A stretch of DNA of 34,185 nt from Gemmatimonadota bacterium (GTDB lineage: Bacteria > Gemmatimonadota > Gemmatimonadetes > Gemmatimonadales > Gemmatimonadaceae). The notes below the pieces were generated by a model. That model worked only from the letters and a program-made list of their open reading frames with translations. It was not told where the DNA came from and made no database searches. Positions 18,754 to 27,698 of this stretch are shown here, in pieces. The position numbers were made by a program, and so were the translations under genes. Positions within the stretch are counted from its first letter, which is position 1. Each line of letters opens with the position of its first letter. Location of the stretch: contig JARIEV010000019.1 of the NCBI GenBank assembly GCA_031127225.1, positions 1-34,185 on the forward strand. Reading direction: 5' to 3'.

Positions 18754-19211
18754 GTGCGCTCCCCGCTCAGGTAGTGTTCGCGCTTCCAGATGGGCACCCG
18801 TCGCTTGAGCGCCTCGATGACCTCGCGGGCACCGTCCATGGCCTGCGCCCGGTGCGCGTGCGCAGCCACGATGGCCACGCTGGCGTCACCGATCGCCAAC
18901 GCCCCGGTACGATGCTCTACCACGAGCCGCAGTCCCGGAACACGTGTGCACGTCTCCAGTGCGATGGCGCGCAACTCCGACTCGGCCATGGCCTCATATG
19001 CCTCGTAGTCCATGCCGCTGACGGCACGACCATCGTTGAGGTCGCGCACGGTCCCCAGAAACAGTGACACGGCACCGACGCCAGGCGCCTGCGCCACCGC
19101 CAGCAACGCCGCCACATCGATCGGTGCCGTGACCATGGCCACATGAAGAACCCCGGCCTCGGAGGCGGCCTTCGCGCCGGAGGCGCTCGTTTCCCCCACA
19201 CTCGCCGTCAC
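18723..19211 (-). CDS. moaE: Molybdopterin synthase catalytic subunit
   Basis: Large subunit of molybdopterin synthase, which transfers sulfur from the MoaD thiocarboxylate to precursor Z. Family features are GAVSLFLGTVRD, GMDYEAYEAMAESEL, VEHRTGALAIGDASV, the RAQAMDGAREVIEALKRRVP helix and the catalytic lysine in IWKREHY. The start is uncertain. GTG 19211 (162 residues) has a GGGGG site 6 bases upstream. A TTG at 19217 would overlap the moaD stop, and an ATG at 19136 would give 137 residues, closest to the usual length, but lacks a ribosome site. The first 25 residues are not conserved in the family. Confidence 0.92.
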   Translation of the reverse strand: MTASVGETSASGAKAASEAGVLHVAMVTAPIDVAALLAVAQAPGVGAVSLFLGTVRDLNDGRAVSGMDYEAYEAMAESELRAIALETCTRVPGLRLVVEHRTGALAIGDASVAIVAAHAHRAQAMDGAREVIEALKRRVPIWKREHYLSGERTWIDPTQGSA

Positions 19212-19213
19212 CC

Positions 19214-19456
19214 TCAACCCCCAGCCACGGGAGGGATGAGCGCCACTTCGTCGCCCGCGACGACCGGCGTATCACCACGCACCCAGGTGCGATTGACGGC
19301 CACGAGTGGCTCCGCCGGGAGCCGCGCGCCACCGGGGAGCGTACGGATCACGCGCACGATGTCGTCGACCGCGCACGGGGCCTCAATCGGCACATCCAGA
19401 CGGCGTGTACCGAACGTATCGGCGTACGAGGCGAACAGCAGGACGGGAATGCTCAT
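19214..19456 (-). CDS. moaD: Molybdopterin synthase sulfur carrier subunit
   Basis: Ubiquitin-fold small subunit that delivers sulfur as a C-terminal thiocarboxylate. It has 80 residues, typical for MoaD, and ends in the obligatory Gly-Gly after VALIPPVA. The VAVNRTWVRGDTPVVAGDEVALIPPV segment from about residue 52 is the standard C-terminal half. The ATG at 19456 has no Shine-Dalgarno. Instead, taccttt (minus strand, 19465-19471) lies 8 bases before it, which could be a promoter element for a leaderless transcript. moaE follows immediately. Confidence 0.93.
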   Translation of the reverse strand: MSIPVLLFASYADTFGTRRLDVPIEAPCAVDDIVRVIRTLPGGARLPAEPLVAVNRTWVRGDTPVVAGDEVALIPPVAGG

Positions 19457-19510
19457 AGTGCTGGAAAGGTAGCGTACGGCGCGCCGTCTGGATCGACCGT
19501 CAGACCAACG

Positions 19511-19533
19511 AAAACGCCCCGCAAGGCGGGGCG
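19511..19533 (-). terminator. Intrinsic terminator of the HU-family gene
   Basis: Eight-base-pair G+C-only stem (cgccccgc 19515-19522, gcggggcg 19526-19533) with a 3-base loop, followed on the minus strand by TTTT (19511-19514). It lies 28 bases after the HU stop and 54 bases before the moaD start. It separates the two units. Confidence 0.8.
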
Positions 19534-19561
19534 CTCGAGACAGGCGACCAAATGGTGGCGC

Positions 19562-19894
19562 CTATTCCTCGTTGTCGTCGTCCTCGAGCATGCTCTCGTC
19601 GACGCCGGCCACCATCGCGCGCAGCTCCTTGCTGGGCTTGAACACCGGTACCGGACGCGCGGACACCTCGACGGGCGAACCCGTCCGCGGGTTGCGCGCC
19701 ATACGGGTCTTGCGCTGGCGGATCTTGAAGGTGCCGAAACCGCGCACTTCGATGTTCTTCTGTTCCTGAAGGGCGTCCTTGATGGCGTCGAGGAACGCAT
19801 CGACGACCCTGGCACAGTCCTTCTTGGAGATGGTCGGTCCGGCCGTCCGCGCGATACGCGCTGTGACGTTTTCAACCAGATCGGCTTTCGTCAT
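19562..19894 (-). CDS. HU/IHF-family DNA-binding protein with acidic tail
   Basis: Histone-like nucleoid protein that bends DNA as a dimer. From ATG 19894 it has 110 residues, about 20 more than the usual 90. The core includes MTKADLVENVTARI, the beta-arm signature GFGTFKIRQRKTRMARNP and the intercalating proline Pro69 in RNPRTG. VPVFKPSKELR follows. After residue 97 comes an acidic tail (VDESMLEDDDNEE), which HU proper lacks. It cannot be assigned to HU-alpha, HU-beta or IHF by eye. The gene stands alone between its own likely promoter and terminator. Confidence 0.92.
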   Translation of the reverse strand: MTKADLVENVTARIARTAGPTISKKDCARVVDAFLDAIKDALQEQKNIEVRGFGTFKIRQRKTRMARNPRTGSPVEVSARPVPVFKPSKELRAMVAGVDESMLEDDDNEE

Positions 19895-19972
19895 AGGCTC
19901 TACCAAAATGTCCACGTGCCGGTCCTGAATCGGTGGAGCCCGGCACGCATCGAAGGTCAAGCGAAGACTGCG

Positions 19973-20001
19973 AACGTATGACCTTAGTGCTTATCAGTCA
20001 A
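19973..20001 (-). promoter_or_regulatory. Likely promoter of the HU-family gene
   Basis: On the minus strand TTGACT (19996-20001) and TACGTT (19973-19978) are spaced by 17 bases, a sigma-70-like pair with the key TTGAC and TA...T positions. The leader would be about 70 bases. The -35 element lies inside a near-perfect 20-base palindrome (19994-20013) that overlaps the carA stop codon. Confidence 0.4.
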
Positions 20002-21128
20002 GCGCTTGAGTGACTTGACCGGCGGCGGTTTCTGAGCGCGCCGAGAAACTGATCGAACAGGGGGACCGCGTCGTGCGGGCCCGGCGCCGCTTCGGGGTGA
20101 TACTGGACCGCAAAGATCGGCAGCGTCCGGTGGCGCAGCCCTTCGACCGTTCCATCGTTGAGATTGATGTGCGTGACCGCGAGATCCGGTGCCCCCTCCA
20201 CGCCCTCGGCTGAGCCGACCACGGCAAAGCCGTGGTTTTGCGACGTGATGAGCACCTTCCCAGTCGCCAGATCCTTCACGGGCTGGTTTCCGCCGCGGTG
20301 TCCGAACGGCATCTTCGCGGTCCGAGCGCCGAAGGAAAGGCCCAGCAGCTGATGACCTAGACAGATGCCGAACATGGGCATCTCGCTGGCCGCGATCGCT
20401 CGGATAGCCGCCGGGGCATACGTGACGGCGTCCGGGTCACCGGGGCCGTTGGAAAGGAACACGCCGTCCGGATTCATGGCGAGCACGCTGTCGGCCGCCG
20501 TGTCGGACGGGACCACGGTGACGCGGCAATCGTGTGCCTCGAAGAGACGCAGGATATTGCGCTTGATGCCGTAGTCGTACGCCACGACGTGATAGGTCGC
20601 GTCCGGTCTGCCCCAGGAGTACGCCTCGCGTGTGGACACCACCGTGGCGAGGTCGAGCCCCTCCATGCTGGGACAGCCTTGGAGTACGGCCAAGGCCTCC
20701 GCTCCGGGCGTCTCCCCGAGGCCGATCACCCCACGCATGACCCCGACCGACCGCAGGTGCTTCGTGAGCCGCCGCGTATCCACTTCGGTGAGGATCGGTA
20801 CGTGATGCTCGGCGAGCCACTCTGGAAGGCTGCCGGTGGCGCGCCAGTTGGAATAGGTCGGCGACAGCTCGCGCACCACGACCCCCGCCACCTGTGGACG
20901 CGAGGATTCGGGGTCTTCCGTGTTGACGCCGTAATTGCCGATTTGCGGGGCGGTGAGCACGACCGTCTGACCGCGGTAGGAAGGGTCGGTAAAGACCTCC
21001 TGATACCCGGTCATGTTGGTCGTGAACACCACTTCCGCCACGGTGGGCGTCGTCGGCCCGACAAGCCGGCCGAGGAAAAGGGTTCCGTCCTCGAGGAGGA
21101 GGAACCCTTTGGGAGGCAACGTGCTCAC
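19998..21128 (-). CDS. carA: Carbamoyl-phosphate synthase small subunit
   Basis: Glutamine amidotransferase subunit that supplies ammonia for carbamoyl phosphate, used for pyrimidines and arginine. The start is GTG 21128 and the length 376 residues. The N-terminal domain begins GFLLLEDGTLFLG with TTNMTGYQEVFTDPSY and SYRGQ motifs. The class I amidotransferase domain has the nucleophile Cys256 in MFGICLGHQLLGLS, plus His344 and Glu346 in QYHPEA. NGPGDP and TSQNHGFAV are also intact. It follows secG by 7 bases. carB is not adjacent: the next gene is the HU-family gene. The C-terminus is a short Ser/Arg-rich tail. Confidence 0.97.
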   Translation of the reverse strand: MSTLPPKGFLLLEDGTLFLGRLVGPTTPTVAEVVFTTNMTGYQEVFTDPSYRGQTVVLTAPQIGNYGVNTEDPESSRPQVAGVVVRELSPTYSNWRATGSLPEWLAEHHVPILTEVDTRRLTKHLRSVGVMRGVIGLGETPGAEALAVLQGCPSMEGLDLATVVSTREAYSWGRPDATYHVVAYDYGIKRNILRLFEAHDCRVTVVPSDTAADSVLAMNPDGVFLSNGPGDPDAVTYAPAAIRAIAASEMPMFGICLGHQLLGLSFGARTAKMPFGHRGGNQPVKDLATGKVLITSQNHGFAVVGSAEGVEGAPDLAVTHINLNDGTVEGLRHRTLPIFAVQYHPEAAPGPHDAVPLFDQFLGALRNRRRSSHSSA

Positions 21129-21135
21129 GCGTCGG

Positions 21136-21507
21136 TTACGGCTGCTTGGCGGGCGCGGCCGGCGTCGTCGGCTGGGGCGTCAACGGCGCCGCCGGTGCAG
21201 CGCCGCCGACCGGAGCCGTCGGTGCCGCCGCGGGGGCGGCCAGCTTGTCGAGCACCGACTTCGGTGCGGTAGACCGCGACGACATCATCTGCAGGATGAA
21301 CGCGAGTCCGAGGAAGACGCCACCGCACCACCAGCTCGCCTTGGTGAGCAGGTTCCCGGCCTGGCGGGTGCCCATCACCGAATCGGACGACGAACTCGCC
21401 CCGCCGAAGCTGGCCGCAAGCCCGCCGCCCTTACCGGACTGAAGGAGAACGGCCGCTGCGAGGATCAGCGCGTCGAGAATGAGCAGAGTGAGCAGGAACG
21501 TGTACAT
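21136..21507 (-). CDS. secG: Protein-export membrane protein SecG
   Basis: Two-helix accessory subunit of the SecYEG translocon. ATG 21507 gives 123 residues. Helix 1 is followed by the family motif VLLQSGKGGGLAASFGG, then a Ser-rich segment and helix 2 (GGVFLGLAFILQMM). From residue 85 on there is a Pro/Ala-rich tail ending KQP, as often seen in SecG from G+C-rich bacteria. It sits downstream of tpiA, an association seen in many bacteria, and 7 bases before carA. Confidence 0.93.
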   Translation of the reverse strand: MYTFLLTLLILDALILAAAVLLQSGKGGGLAASFGGASSSSDSVMGTRQAGNLLTKASWWCGGVFLGLAFILQMMSSRSTAPKSVLDKLAAPAAAPTAPVGGAAPAAPLTPQPTTPAAPAKQP

Positions 21508-21644
21508 GTCACGAAGCCGGAATCGAGTGCGTTCAGAGATGCGCGAAAGGCGCGCCAGCCTTGTAACATGGCAGCGGGATTGTGCCGAGGCAAGTCCTTT
21601 CCCGTCCAACAGTTGCGAGAGACCGGCGGGGTTGCCGACCTGAT

Positions 21645-22400
21645 TCAGCTGCGGACGATGCTCGCCCAGCTGTCGGCGTCCAGCGACGCCCCACCAACCA
21701 ACAGCCCGTCGACTTCCGGCGCCGCCAGCAACGTCGCTGCGTTCCCGCGGTTGACGGAGCCACCATACAGGATCGGCACGCCGTTGCCCGCGCGCTCGCC
21801 CAAGCGGCTGATAAGCGCCGACCGCAGCACCCCATGAATCGCGCTGGCGTCCTCAGGGGTCGCGGTCCGCCCGGTCCCGATCGCCCACACCGGCTCGTAG
21901 GCCAGCATGATCGTGGCCGCCTGCGCGTCGTCGAGCTCCGCGAGTCCGGCCGCCAGCTGGCGCTCAACCACCGACGCGGTCTGCCCCGCCTCACGTTCCG
22001 CGAGCGTTTCCCCCACGCAGAGCATCGCCGTGAGCCGCGCCTGACACACCAGCGCCATTTTCTTGGTCGTCACGGCATCGGTCTCGCCAAAGACGTGCCG
22101 ACGCTCGGAGTGACCGACCAGAACCACGCGCGCCCCGGCATCCCGCGCCATCAGGACGGAATTCTCGCCGGTGAAGGCGCCCTGCGCTTCGGCATGCACA
22201 TTCTGAACACCGACCCAGACATCGGGACGCTCGCGCAGGCCATCGACCACAGTCGTGATCGTGATGGCCGACGGGAAGAACACCAGCGTGCGGTCGTTCA
22301 TCTTCGGCGCTTGCGCCAGGAACCGCTGCAGAAACGCCCTCGCGTCGGTGGGGCCGTGGTTGAGCTTCCAGTTTGCGGCGATGACCGGCTTATGATGCAT
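21645..22400 (-). CDS. tpiA: Triosephosphate isomerase
   Basis: Interconverts dihydroxyacetone phosphate and glyceraldehyde 3-phosphate. The 251-residue TIM barrel has all catalytic residues: Asn10 and Lys12 (AANWKLN), His97 (VGHSERR) and Glu169 at the start of loop 6 (YEPVWAIGTG). The phosphate-site motifs ILYGGSVN and GLLVGGASLD are near the C-terminus. It is the third gene of the glycolytic set gap-pgk-tpiA. The ATG at 22400 lies 47 bases after the pgk stop and has a pyrimidine-rich leader without a Shine-Dalgarno. Confidence 0.97.
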   Translation of the reverse strand: MHHKPVIAANWKLNHGPTDARAFLQRFLAQAPKMNDRTLVFFPSAITITTVVDGLRERPDVWVGVQNVHAEAQGAFTGENSVLMARDAGARVVLVGHSERRHVFGETDAVTTKKMALVCQARLTAMLCVGETLAEREAGQTASVVERQLAAGLAELDDAQAATIMLAYEPVWAIGTGRTATPEDASAIHGVLRSALISRLGERAGNGVPILYGGSVNRGNAATLLAAPEVDGLLVGGASLDADSWASIVRS

Positions 22401-22447
22401 GGGCAGTAAGTGTCGGAATGGGTTGGCAAAGAAAAGGCAGGCGTGGA

Positions 22448-23644
22448 TCAGCGTCGGTCGAGGGCAGACACGCCGGGCAGGGCTTTCCCCTCGAGGAACT
22501 CGAGTGATGCTCCGCCACCGGTCGACACATGAGACATCTGCGCCTCGAGGCCGGCCTCGGCCACGGCGGCCGCCGAATCGCCGCCGCCGATGATGGTGGT
22601 GGCCCCACGTCCCGTGGCGATCGCCATGGCATCGGCCACGGCGCGCGTCCCGACGTCAAACGGCGGCTTTTCAAAGACGCCCATCGGACCGTTCCAGAGG
22701 ACCGTCCGCGCCGACTCGATCAAGGTGCGGTAGTGTGCGACCGTTGACGGCCCGATGTCGAACATCGCTTCGCCGGATGGGATCGCGTCACGAGCGACGG
22801 CGCGTGCCGCGCTGCCGGCGTCCATGGCCGGTGCGATCACCGCATCCACCGGCAGCACGAGCTTGTCCCCTGCTCGCGCGAGCAAGTCCGCCGCCATGAC
22901 CAGCCGATCGGGCTCGACCAACGAGGTCCCCGTTTCGAAGCCCATGGCGCGAAAGAAGGTGCACGCCATCGCACCGCCAATCAGCAAGTGGTCAACCTTT
23001 GGCAACAGCGCTTCCACCACGTCGATCTTGCCCGAGATCTTGGAGCCGCCAAGAATCGCGACGAACGGCCGCTCCGGGGCAGCCAACGCGCCGCCCAGGT
23101 ACGCCAGCTCCTTCTCCATCAGGAGCCCGGCCACCGCCGGCCGGCAGTACGTCGCGACGCCCGCCGTACTGGCGTGCGCACGGTGCGCCGCGCCGAAGGC
23201 GTCGTTGACATACAGGTCGCCAAGCTCGGCCAGTTGCCGCGACAGCGCGTCGTCATTGGATTCCTCGCCCGGAAGAAAGCGCGTATTCTCGAGCAGAAGG
23301 ACCTCGCCGACGGGCAGCGCGTGCGTGGCCGCCACGGCCGAGGCGCCCACGGTCTCGCCCAGAAAGTGCACCGGTCGCGGTAGCAGCTGGCTTAGGCGCG
23401 CCGCGACCGGCGCCAGTGAATACTTGGCTTCCGGCGCGCCCTTGGGACGACCGAAGTGGGCCAGCAGGACGACCTTCGCGCCGTGATCGAGCAGCGTCGT
23501 GATCGTCGGTAACGCGGCCGTGATCCGGGTATCATCGCCCACGGCGCCCGTGGCATCGAGCGGGACGTTGAAATCCACTCGAACAAGCGCGCGCTTGCCG
23601 GCAAGGTCAGCAGGAGAGAGATCGCGGATGGTGCGGGTCATCAT
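22448..23644 (-). CDS. pgk: Phosphoglycerate kinase
   Basis: Glycolytic ATP-forming enzyme that converts 1,3-bisphosphoglycerate to 3-phosphoglycerate. From the first of two adjacent ATG codons (23644; the second is 23641) it has 398 residues, the normal length. Signatures are RVDFNVPLD (22-30), AHFGRPKG (62-69), VLLLENTRF, the ATP-binding [11 protein letters not shown] and the C-terminal [10 protein letters not shown] with [14 protein letters not shown]. The upstream reading frame contains a hairpin and is not coding. No Shine-Dalgarno precedes the ATG pair. Confidence 0.97.
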   Translation of the reverse strand: MMTRTIRDLSPADLAGKRALVRVDFNVPLDATGAVGDDTRITAALPTITTLLDHGAKVVLLAHFGRPKGAPEAKYSLAPVAARLSQLLPRPVHFLGETVGASAVAATHALPVGEVLLLENTRFLPGEESNDDALSRQLAELGDLYVNDAFGAAHRAHASTAGVATYCRPAVAGLLMEKELAYLGGALAAPERPFVAILGGSKISGKIDVVEALLPKVDHLLIGGAMACTFFRAMGFETGTSLVEPDRLVMAADLLARAGDKLVLPVDAVIAPAMDAGSAARAVARDAIPSGEAMFDIGPSTVAHYRTLIESARTVLWNGPMGVFEKPPFDVGTRAVADAMAIATGRGATTIIGGGDSAAAVAEAGLEAQMSHVSTGGGASLEFLEGKALPGVSALDRR

Positions 23645-23707
23645 GGCGGGAAAGGCGACGGGAGTGAGGCCACGAGCGGAGCGTCTCGTGCGGGACGGCC
23701 TCCTGTG

Positions 23708-23741
23708 CACGAGCCCCGGCACGCAGGCACCGGGGCTCGTG
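23708..23741 (-). repeat. Perfect 12-bp inverted repeat between gap and pgk
   Basis: cacgagccccgg (23708-23719) and its exact complement (23730-23741) surround a 10-base loop. It lies 38 bases after the gap stop. No T run follows on the minus strand, so it is not a standard intrinsic terminator. It could be a partial terminator or an mRNA-stabilising hairpin that sets the gap:pgk ratio. Confidence 0.6.
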
Positions 23742-23779
23742 GACGAACAGGCAGGCGGTTGGAGCGGACGCGAGGACGA

Positions 23780-24790
<1,011 letters not shown>

Positions 24791-24795
24791 TCGTG

Positions 24796-25641
24796 TCAGT
24801 TCCGGAGGAAGTCGTGGTCAGAGGCGGCGCGGTCGCCCGGTTCGGGCGCCCGTCCAAAGGTCACGCAAGAGACGATGCGGGCACCCCCCTCGGCAAGTGC
24901 CGCGGCGGACGCGTTGATCGTCGCCGCGGTGGTGATCACATCGTCCACCAGCACGAGGTGCGCCCCACGGAGACGCGCCCGCGCGCCAGCTGGCGCCACG
25001 AACGCACCGGCAACGTTGGTCACCCTCTCGGACGGTGTCAACCGCACCTGCGACGACGTGTCGCGCCGACGCATGAGCACGTCGTTCCAGACCGGCAGCT
25101 GCCATGCAGCCCCGAGCGCGACGGCGAGCTGCTCCGCCTGATTGTAGCCCCGCGTGCGGTAGCGGTCGCGGGACAGCGGTACCGGCACCAGTGCGGTCCG
25201 CTCACGACGCACGTCGTCCGGCCAGTCCAGCCGTGACATGCGCTCTGCCATCGGCTGCGCGGCGGCGTGCCAGCCGTCGTACTTGAGGGCGTGCACGAGG
25301 GCGGTGCCCGTCCCTTCGTCCATCCGGCACACCGATCGTACCGCGCGAATGCTTGGCAACAGCCGCGGACACCAGCGGCACGGCGGAAGCCCATCGGAGG
25401 GCTCGCTCTCCGGCGGCAGTGGAACGGAGACTGACAGCCGCGGTTGACCACAGCGCGGGCACTGCGGCCACGGCAGCGGCGCCAGTCGGGCGAGACACAG
25501 CCCGCACACCACCCCACCGGCCTCACTGCGATGCGGGGCCCGACACACCGCGCAGGCCGAGGGCATCAGCAATTCGATCGCGCCGCGCGCCATCCCCCGA
25601 AACAGGGCGCCGGTACGTGAGACCACGGGCCCGACGCGCAT
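24796..25641 (-). CDS. ComF-family phosphoribosyltransferase-like protein
   Basis: ComF proteins are needed for DNA uptake in competent bacteria and resemble phosphoribosyltransferases. From the ATG at 25641, overlapping the aroE stop as TGATG, it has 281 residues. The N-terminal third contains four CxxC pairs (CAVC, CGLC, CPRC and CRWC), which suggests zinc ribbons. [20 protein letters not shown] is the family middle motif, and [23 protein letters not shown] follows. The PRPP-type loop is [14 protein letters not shown]. Whether it acts in transformation here is unknown. Confidence 0.9.
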   Translation of the reverse strand: MRVGPVVSRTGALFRGMARGAIELLMPSACAVCRAPHRSEAGGVVCGLCLARLAPLPWPQCPRCGQPRLSVSVPLPPESEPSDGLPPCRWCPRLLPSIRAVRSVCRMDEGTGTALVHALKYDGWHAAAQPMAERMSRLDWPDDVRRERTALVPVPLSRDRYRTRGYNQAEQLAVALGAAWQLPVWNDVLMRRRDTSSQVRLTPSERVTNVAGAFVAPAGARARLRGAHLVLVDDVITTAATINASAAALAEGGARIVSCVTFGRAPEPGDRAASDHDFLRN

Positions 25642-26546
25642 CACGCTGGATCGGGGTGCGCCACCGGACGGATCCCGAGCGCGTCCCACATCGCGTCACG
25701 CGGAGCGGGTACGCCGAACCAGCATTCAAACGCCGCGGCCCCCTGCTCCACCAGCATGCGCAAGCCGTCTTCCGCCCGATGCCCAGCGGCGCGGCAGGCG
25801 CGCACCCACGGCGTCTCACCGCGGCGGTACACCAGGTCGAGGACGGCCGCACGGGGAGGCAACAGGCCAATCTCGACCGGCCATGCGTCGTCTCGCAACC
25901 CAACCGGCGTGGCATTGATGACGAGACGGGCGTCCTGCAGCGCGCTAGCCGCCTTATGTCCCGCCACCACGCGCGCGTCGATCTCAAGGCGCTCGAGCAA
26001 CCCCGCCGCCCGCGAGGGGGTACGGGCCACGATCGTGATGGCGCGGGCGCCAGCGTCCTGCAAGGCAATCAGCGTGGCGGCCGCCGACCCGCCGGCGCCG
26101 AACATGACGACGGGGAGCTCAGACCACACTGCCGGCGTGCTGCCGATCAGCGCGCGGAGCGCCGCCGAGGCGCCGGCCACGTCCGTGTTGTGGCCGACCA
26201 GCGTCCCCCCTTCCGTCCAGAAGGTGTTCACGGCACCGACGCGCTGGGCGACGGCCGTCGTCCACTGCACGCAGCCCATGGCAAGCTCCTTGTGGGGCAG
26301 CGTGATGTTGCCGGCCACACGCGCACTGGCGCACGCCGCGAGGAACGCCGGGACCTGCTCTGGCGCGAGCTCTTGCCGCCCATAGCGTACTGCACTCCCG
26401 ATCTGATCGAGCGCGGCGTTCTGAAAGATCGGCGAGAGGGAGTGCGCCACCGGCTGCCCGATGATCACCAGCGCCGACGGCGGCGCGCTGGCGCGATCAG
26501 GAGCCGGCGCGGCACCCACGTGGCCGTCAGGGGGCCGGTCGGCCAC
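25641..26546 (-). CDS. aroE: Shikimate dehydrogenase
   Basis: NADPH-dependent reduction of 3-dehydroshikimate in aromatic amino acid synthesis. Motifs are the substrate serines in GQPVAHSLSPIFQNAALD, the catalytic lysine in NITLPHKELA, the aspartate in GHNTDVAGASAAL, the nucleotide loop MFGAGGSAAATL with the following VARTPSRA, and VINATPVGL. The start is uncertain. GTG 26546 (301 residues) overlaps the upstream phosphatase gene by 20 bases. GTG 26519 (292 residues) follows the phosphatase stop by 7 bases. Neither has a good Shine-Dalgarno, and the conserved domain begins about 25 residues after the first. Confidence 0.93.
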   Translation of the reverse strand: MADRPPDGHVGAAPAPDRASAPPSALVIIGQPVAHSLSPIFQNAALDQIGSAVRYGRQELAPEQVPAFLAACASARVAGNITLPHKELAMGCVQWTTAVAQRVGAVNTFWTEGGTLVGHNTDVAGASAALRALIGSTPAVWSELPVVMFGAGGSAAATLIALQDAGARAITIVARTPSRAAGLLERLEIDARVVAGHKAASALQDARLVINATPVGLRDDAWPVEIGLLPPRAAVLDLVYRRGETPWVRACRAAGHRAEDGLRMLVEQGAAAFECWFGVPAPRDAMWDALGIRPVAHPDPA

Positions 26547-26991
26547 GCTCAGCCACGACGCGATCAAGGATCGCGCGGATCTCCTGCTCCAGCTCGGCGT
26601 AGGTCGCACGATACACCGCGAGGTCTCCCCCGAAGGGATCACTCACCGGGCGGGGCGCGCCGCCGGCAAATTCGGTGAGGAGCCACGAACGACCGCTGCC
26701 GCCAAGCGCCTCGACGCGGTCGAGATGATGCGGCCCCATGACGAGGATCAGCTGAGCTCCCGCTACCAGATCGCTCCCCAGCGCACGCGCGCGATGCTCA
26801 CCGATGTCGATGCCATGTTCGAGCGCGACGAGCATCGCCCCGTCCGATGCTGGTGCGTCGGGCCACGCGCTCGTCCCGGCGCTGCCGACCGTGAGATCGG
26901 CCACGGCACGGTCGTCGATCAGACGCCGCGCGATGGCTTCCGCGAGCGGACTCCGACAGGTATTGCCGGTGCAGACGAAGAGCAGGTGCAT
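26527..26991 (-). CDS. Low-molecular-weight protein phosphatase, YwlE-like (arginine phosphatase signature)
   Basis: Member of the low-molecular-weight phosphatase family. ATG 26991 gives 154 residues. The P-loop at the N-terminus is CTGNTCRSP (Cys7), which fits C-x5-R, and the general-acid loop is SDPFGGD. In the characterised B. subtilis YwlE a threonine at the fifth P-loop position selects phosphoarginine, whereas tyrosine phosphatases have isoleucine. Here the residue is threonine. The gene follows tsaC, the same association as ywlC-ywlE in Bacillus. An McsB-type arginine kinase is not in the window. A tyrosine phosphatase role remains possible. Confidence 0.85.
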   Translation of the reverse strand: MHLLFVCTGNTCRSPLAEAIARRLIDDRAVADLTVGSAGTSAWPDAPASDGAMLVALEHGIDIGEHRARALGSDLVAGAQLILVMGPHHLDRVEALGGSGRSWLLTEFAGGAPRPVSDPFGGDLAVYRATYAELEQEIRAILDRVVAERGRPAP

Positions 26992-27014
26992 ACGGAGCGC
27001 GGGCCTCGTCGTTG

Positions 27015-27686
27015 TCAGGTGTCGCCGACTAGGCCCGGCACGCATTCGCGCAGCTGGACCGCCGTCAGGACACCGGGGCGGATCACCCGGGGACGCCGGC
27101 CCGTGCAATCCACCACCGTAGATGAGCGCGACGGCGCCAAGCGACCACCGTCGAGCACGTGCAACAGCCCGCTGTGAAGCGCCTCAGGCCACTGCGAGAC
27201 AATTTCTTCCGCGGTCATCGCGGGCGGTACCCCGGGGCGGTTGGCACTGGTGCTGGTGATCGGGTCGCCGTACGCCGCGAGCAGTCGTTGCAGCCCGGGG
27301 TGCGGCGTCCAGCGCACCGCCACGCCCCCTTCCGGTCCGCGCAAGCGCCTAGGCACGCGATGGTCACCGCCCGGGAGCACGAGGGTGAGCGGACCGGGCC
27401 AGAAGCGCGCGGCCAGGTCAGACGCGTACGTCGGCATGATCAACCCGAGCCGGCCGATCTGCGCCGGATCATCGATGAGCAGCAGGAACGGCTTTCCCGG
27501 CGGACGCCCCTTCAGTCGGACGAGTGCCTCGACGGACTCGTGATCAACCGAGGTGCCAAACCCGTACACCGTCTCGGTGGGATAGGCGAGCACGCGCCGC
27601 GCCGATAGGTGACCGAGGGCCTCGCGCAGCGCGGCTTCCACCTCGACCGGCGACCAGAAGGGGACAGAGAGCGCGTCATGACGCAT
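27015..27686 (-). CDS. tsaC: L-threonylcarbamoyladenylate synthase (Sua5/YrdC family)
   Basis: Makes threonylcarbamoyl-AMP from threonine, bicarbonate and ATP, the first step of the t6A37 tRNA modification. It has 223 residues from ATG 27686, a single YrdC domain without the extra Sua5 C-terminal domain. Signatures are LAYPTETVYGFG, VRLKGRPPGKPFLLL, the GPLTLVLP strand, the nucleotide-site STSANRPG and RSSTVVDCTG. It starts 12 bases after the ispD stop and precedes the YwlE-like phosphatase by 23 bases. Confidence 0.95.
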   Translation of the reverse strand: MRHDALSVPFWSPVEVEAALREALGHLSARRVLAYPTETVYGFGTSVDHESVEALVRLKGRPPGKPFLLLIDDPAQIGRLGLIMPTYASDLAARFWPGPLTLVLPGGDHRVPRRLRGPEGGVAVRWTPHPGLQRLLAAYGDPITSTSANRPGVPPAMTAEEIVSQWPEALHSGLLHVLDGGRLAPSRSSTVVDCTGRRPRVIRPGVLTAVQLRECVPGLVGDT

Positions 27687-27698
27687 GACGACCGGCCG

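Noticed and set aside
21508-21644. Possible small RNA or tRNA between secG and tpiA
   Set aside because: Only a 5-bp gcgcg/cgcgc hairpin (21541-21555) is present. There is no cloverleaf, T-loop sequence or terminator T run.
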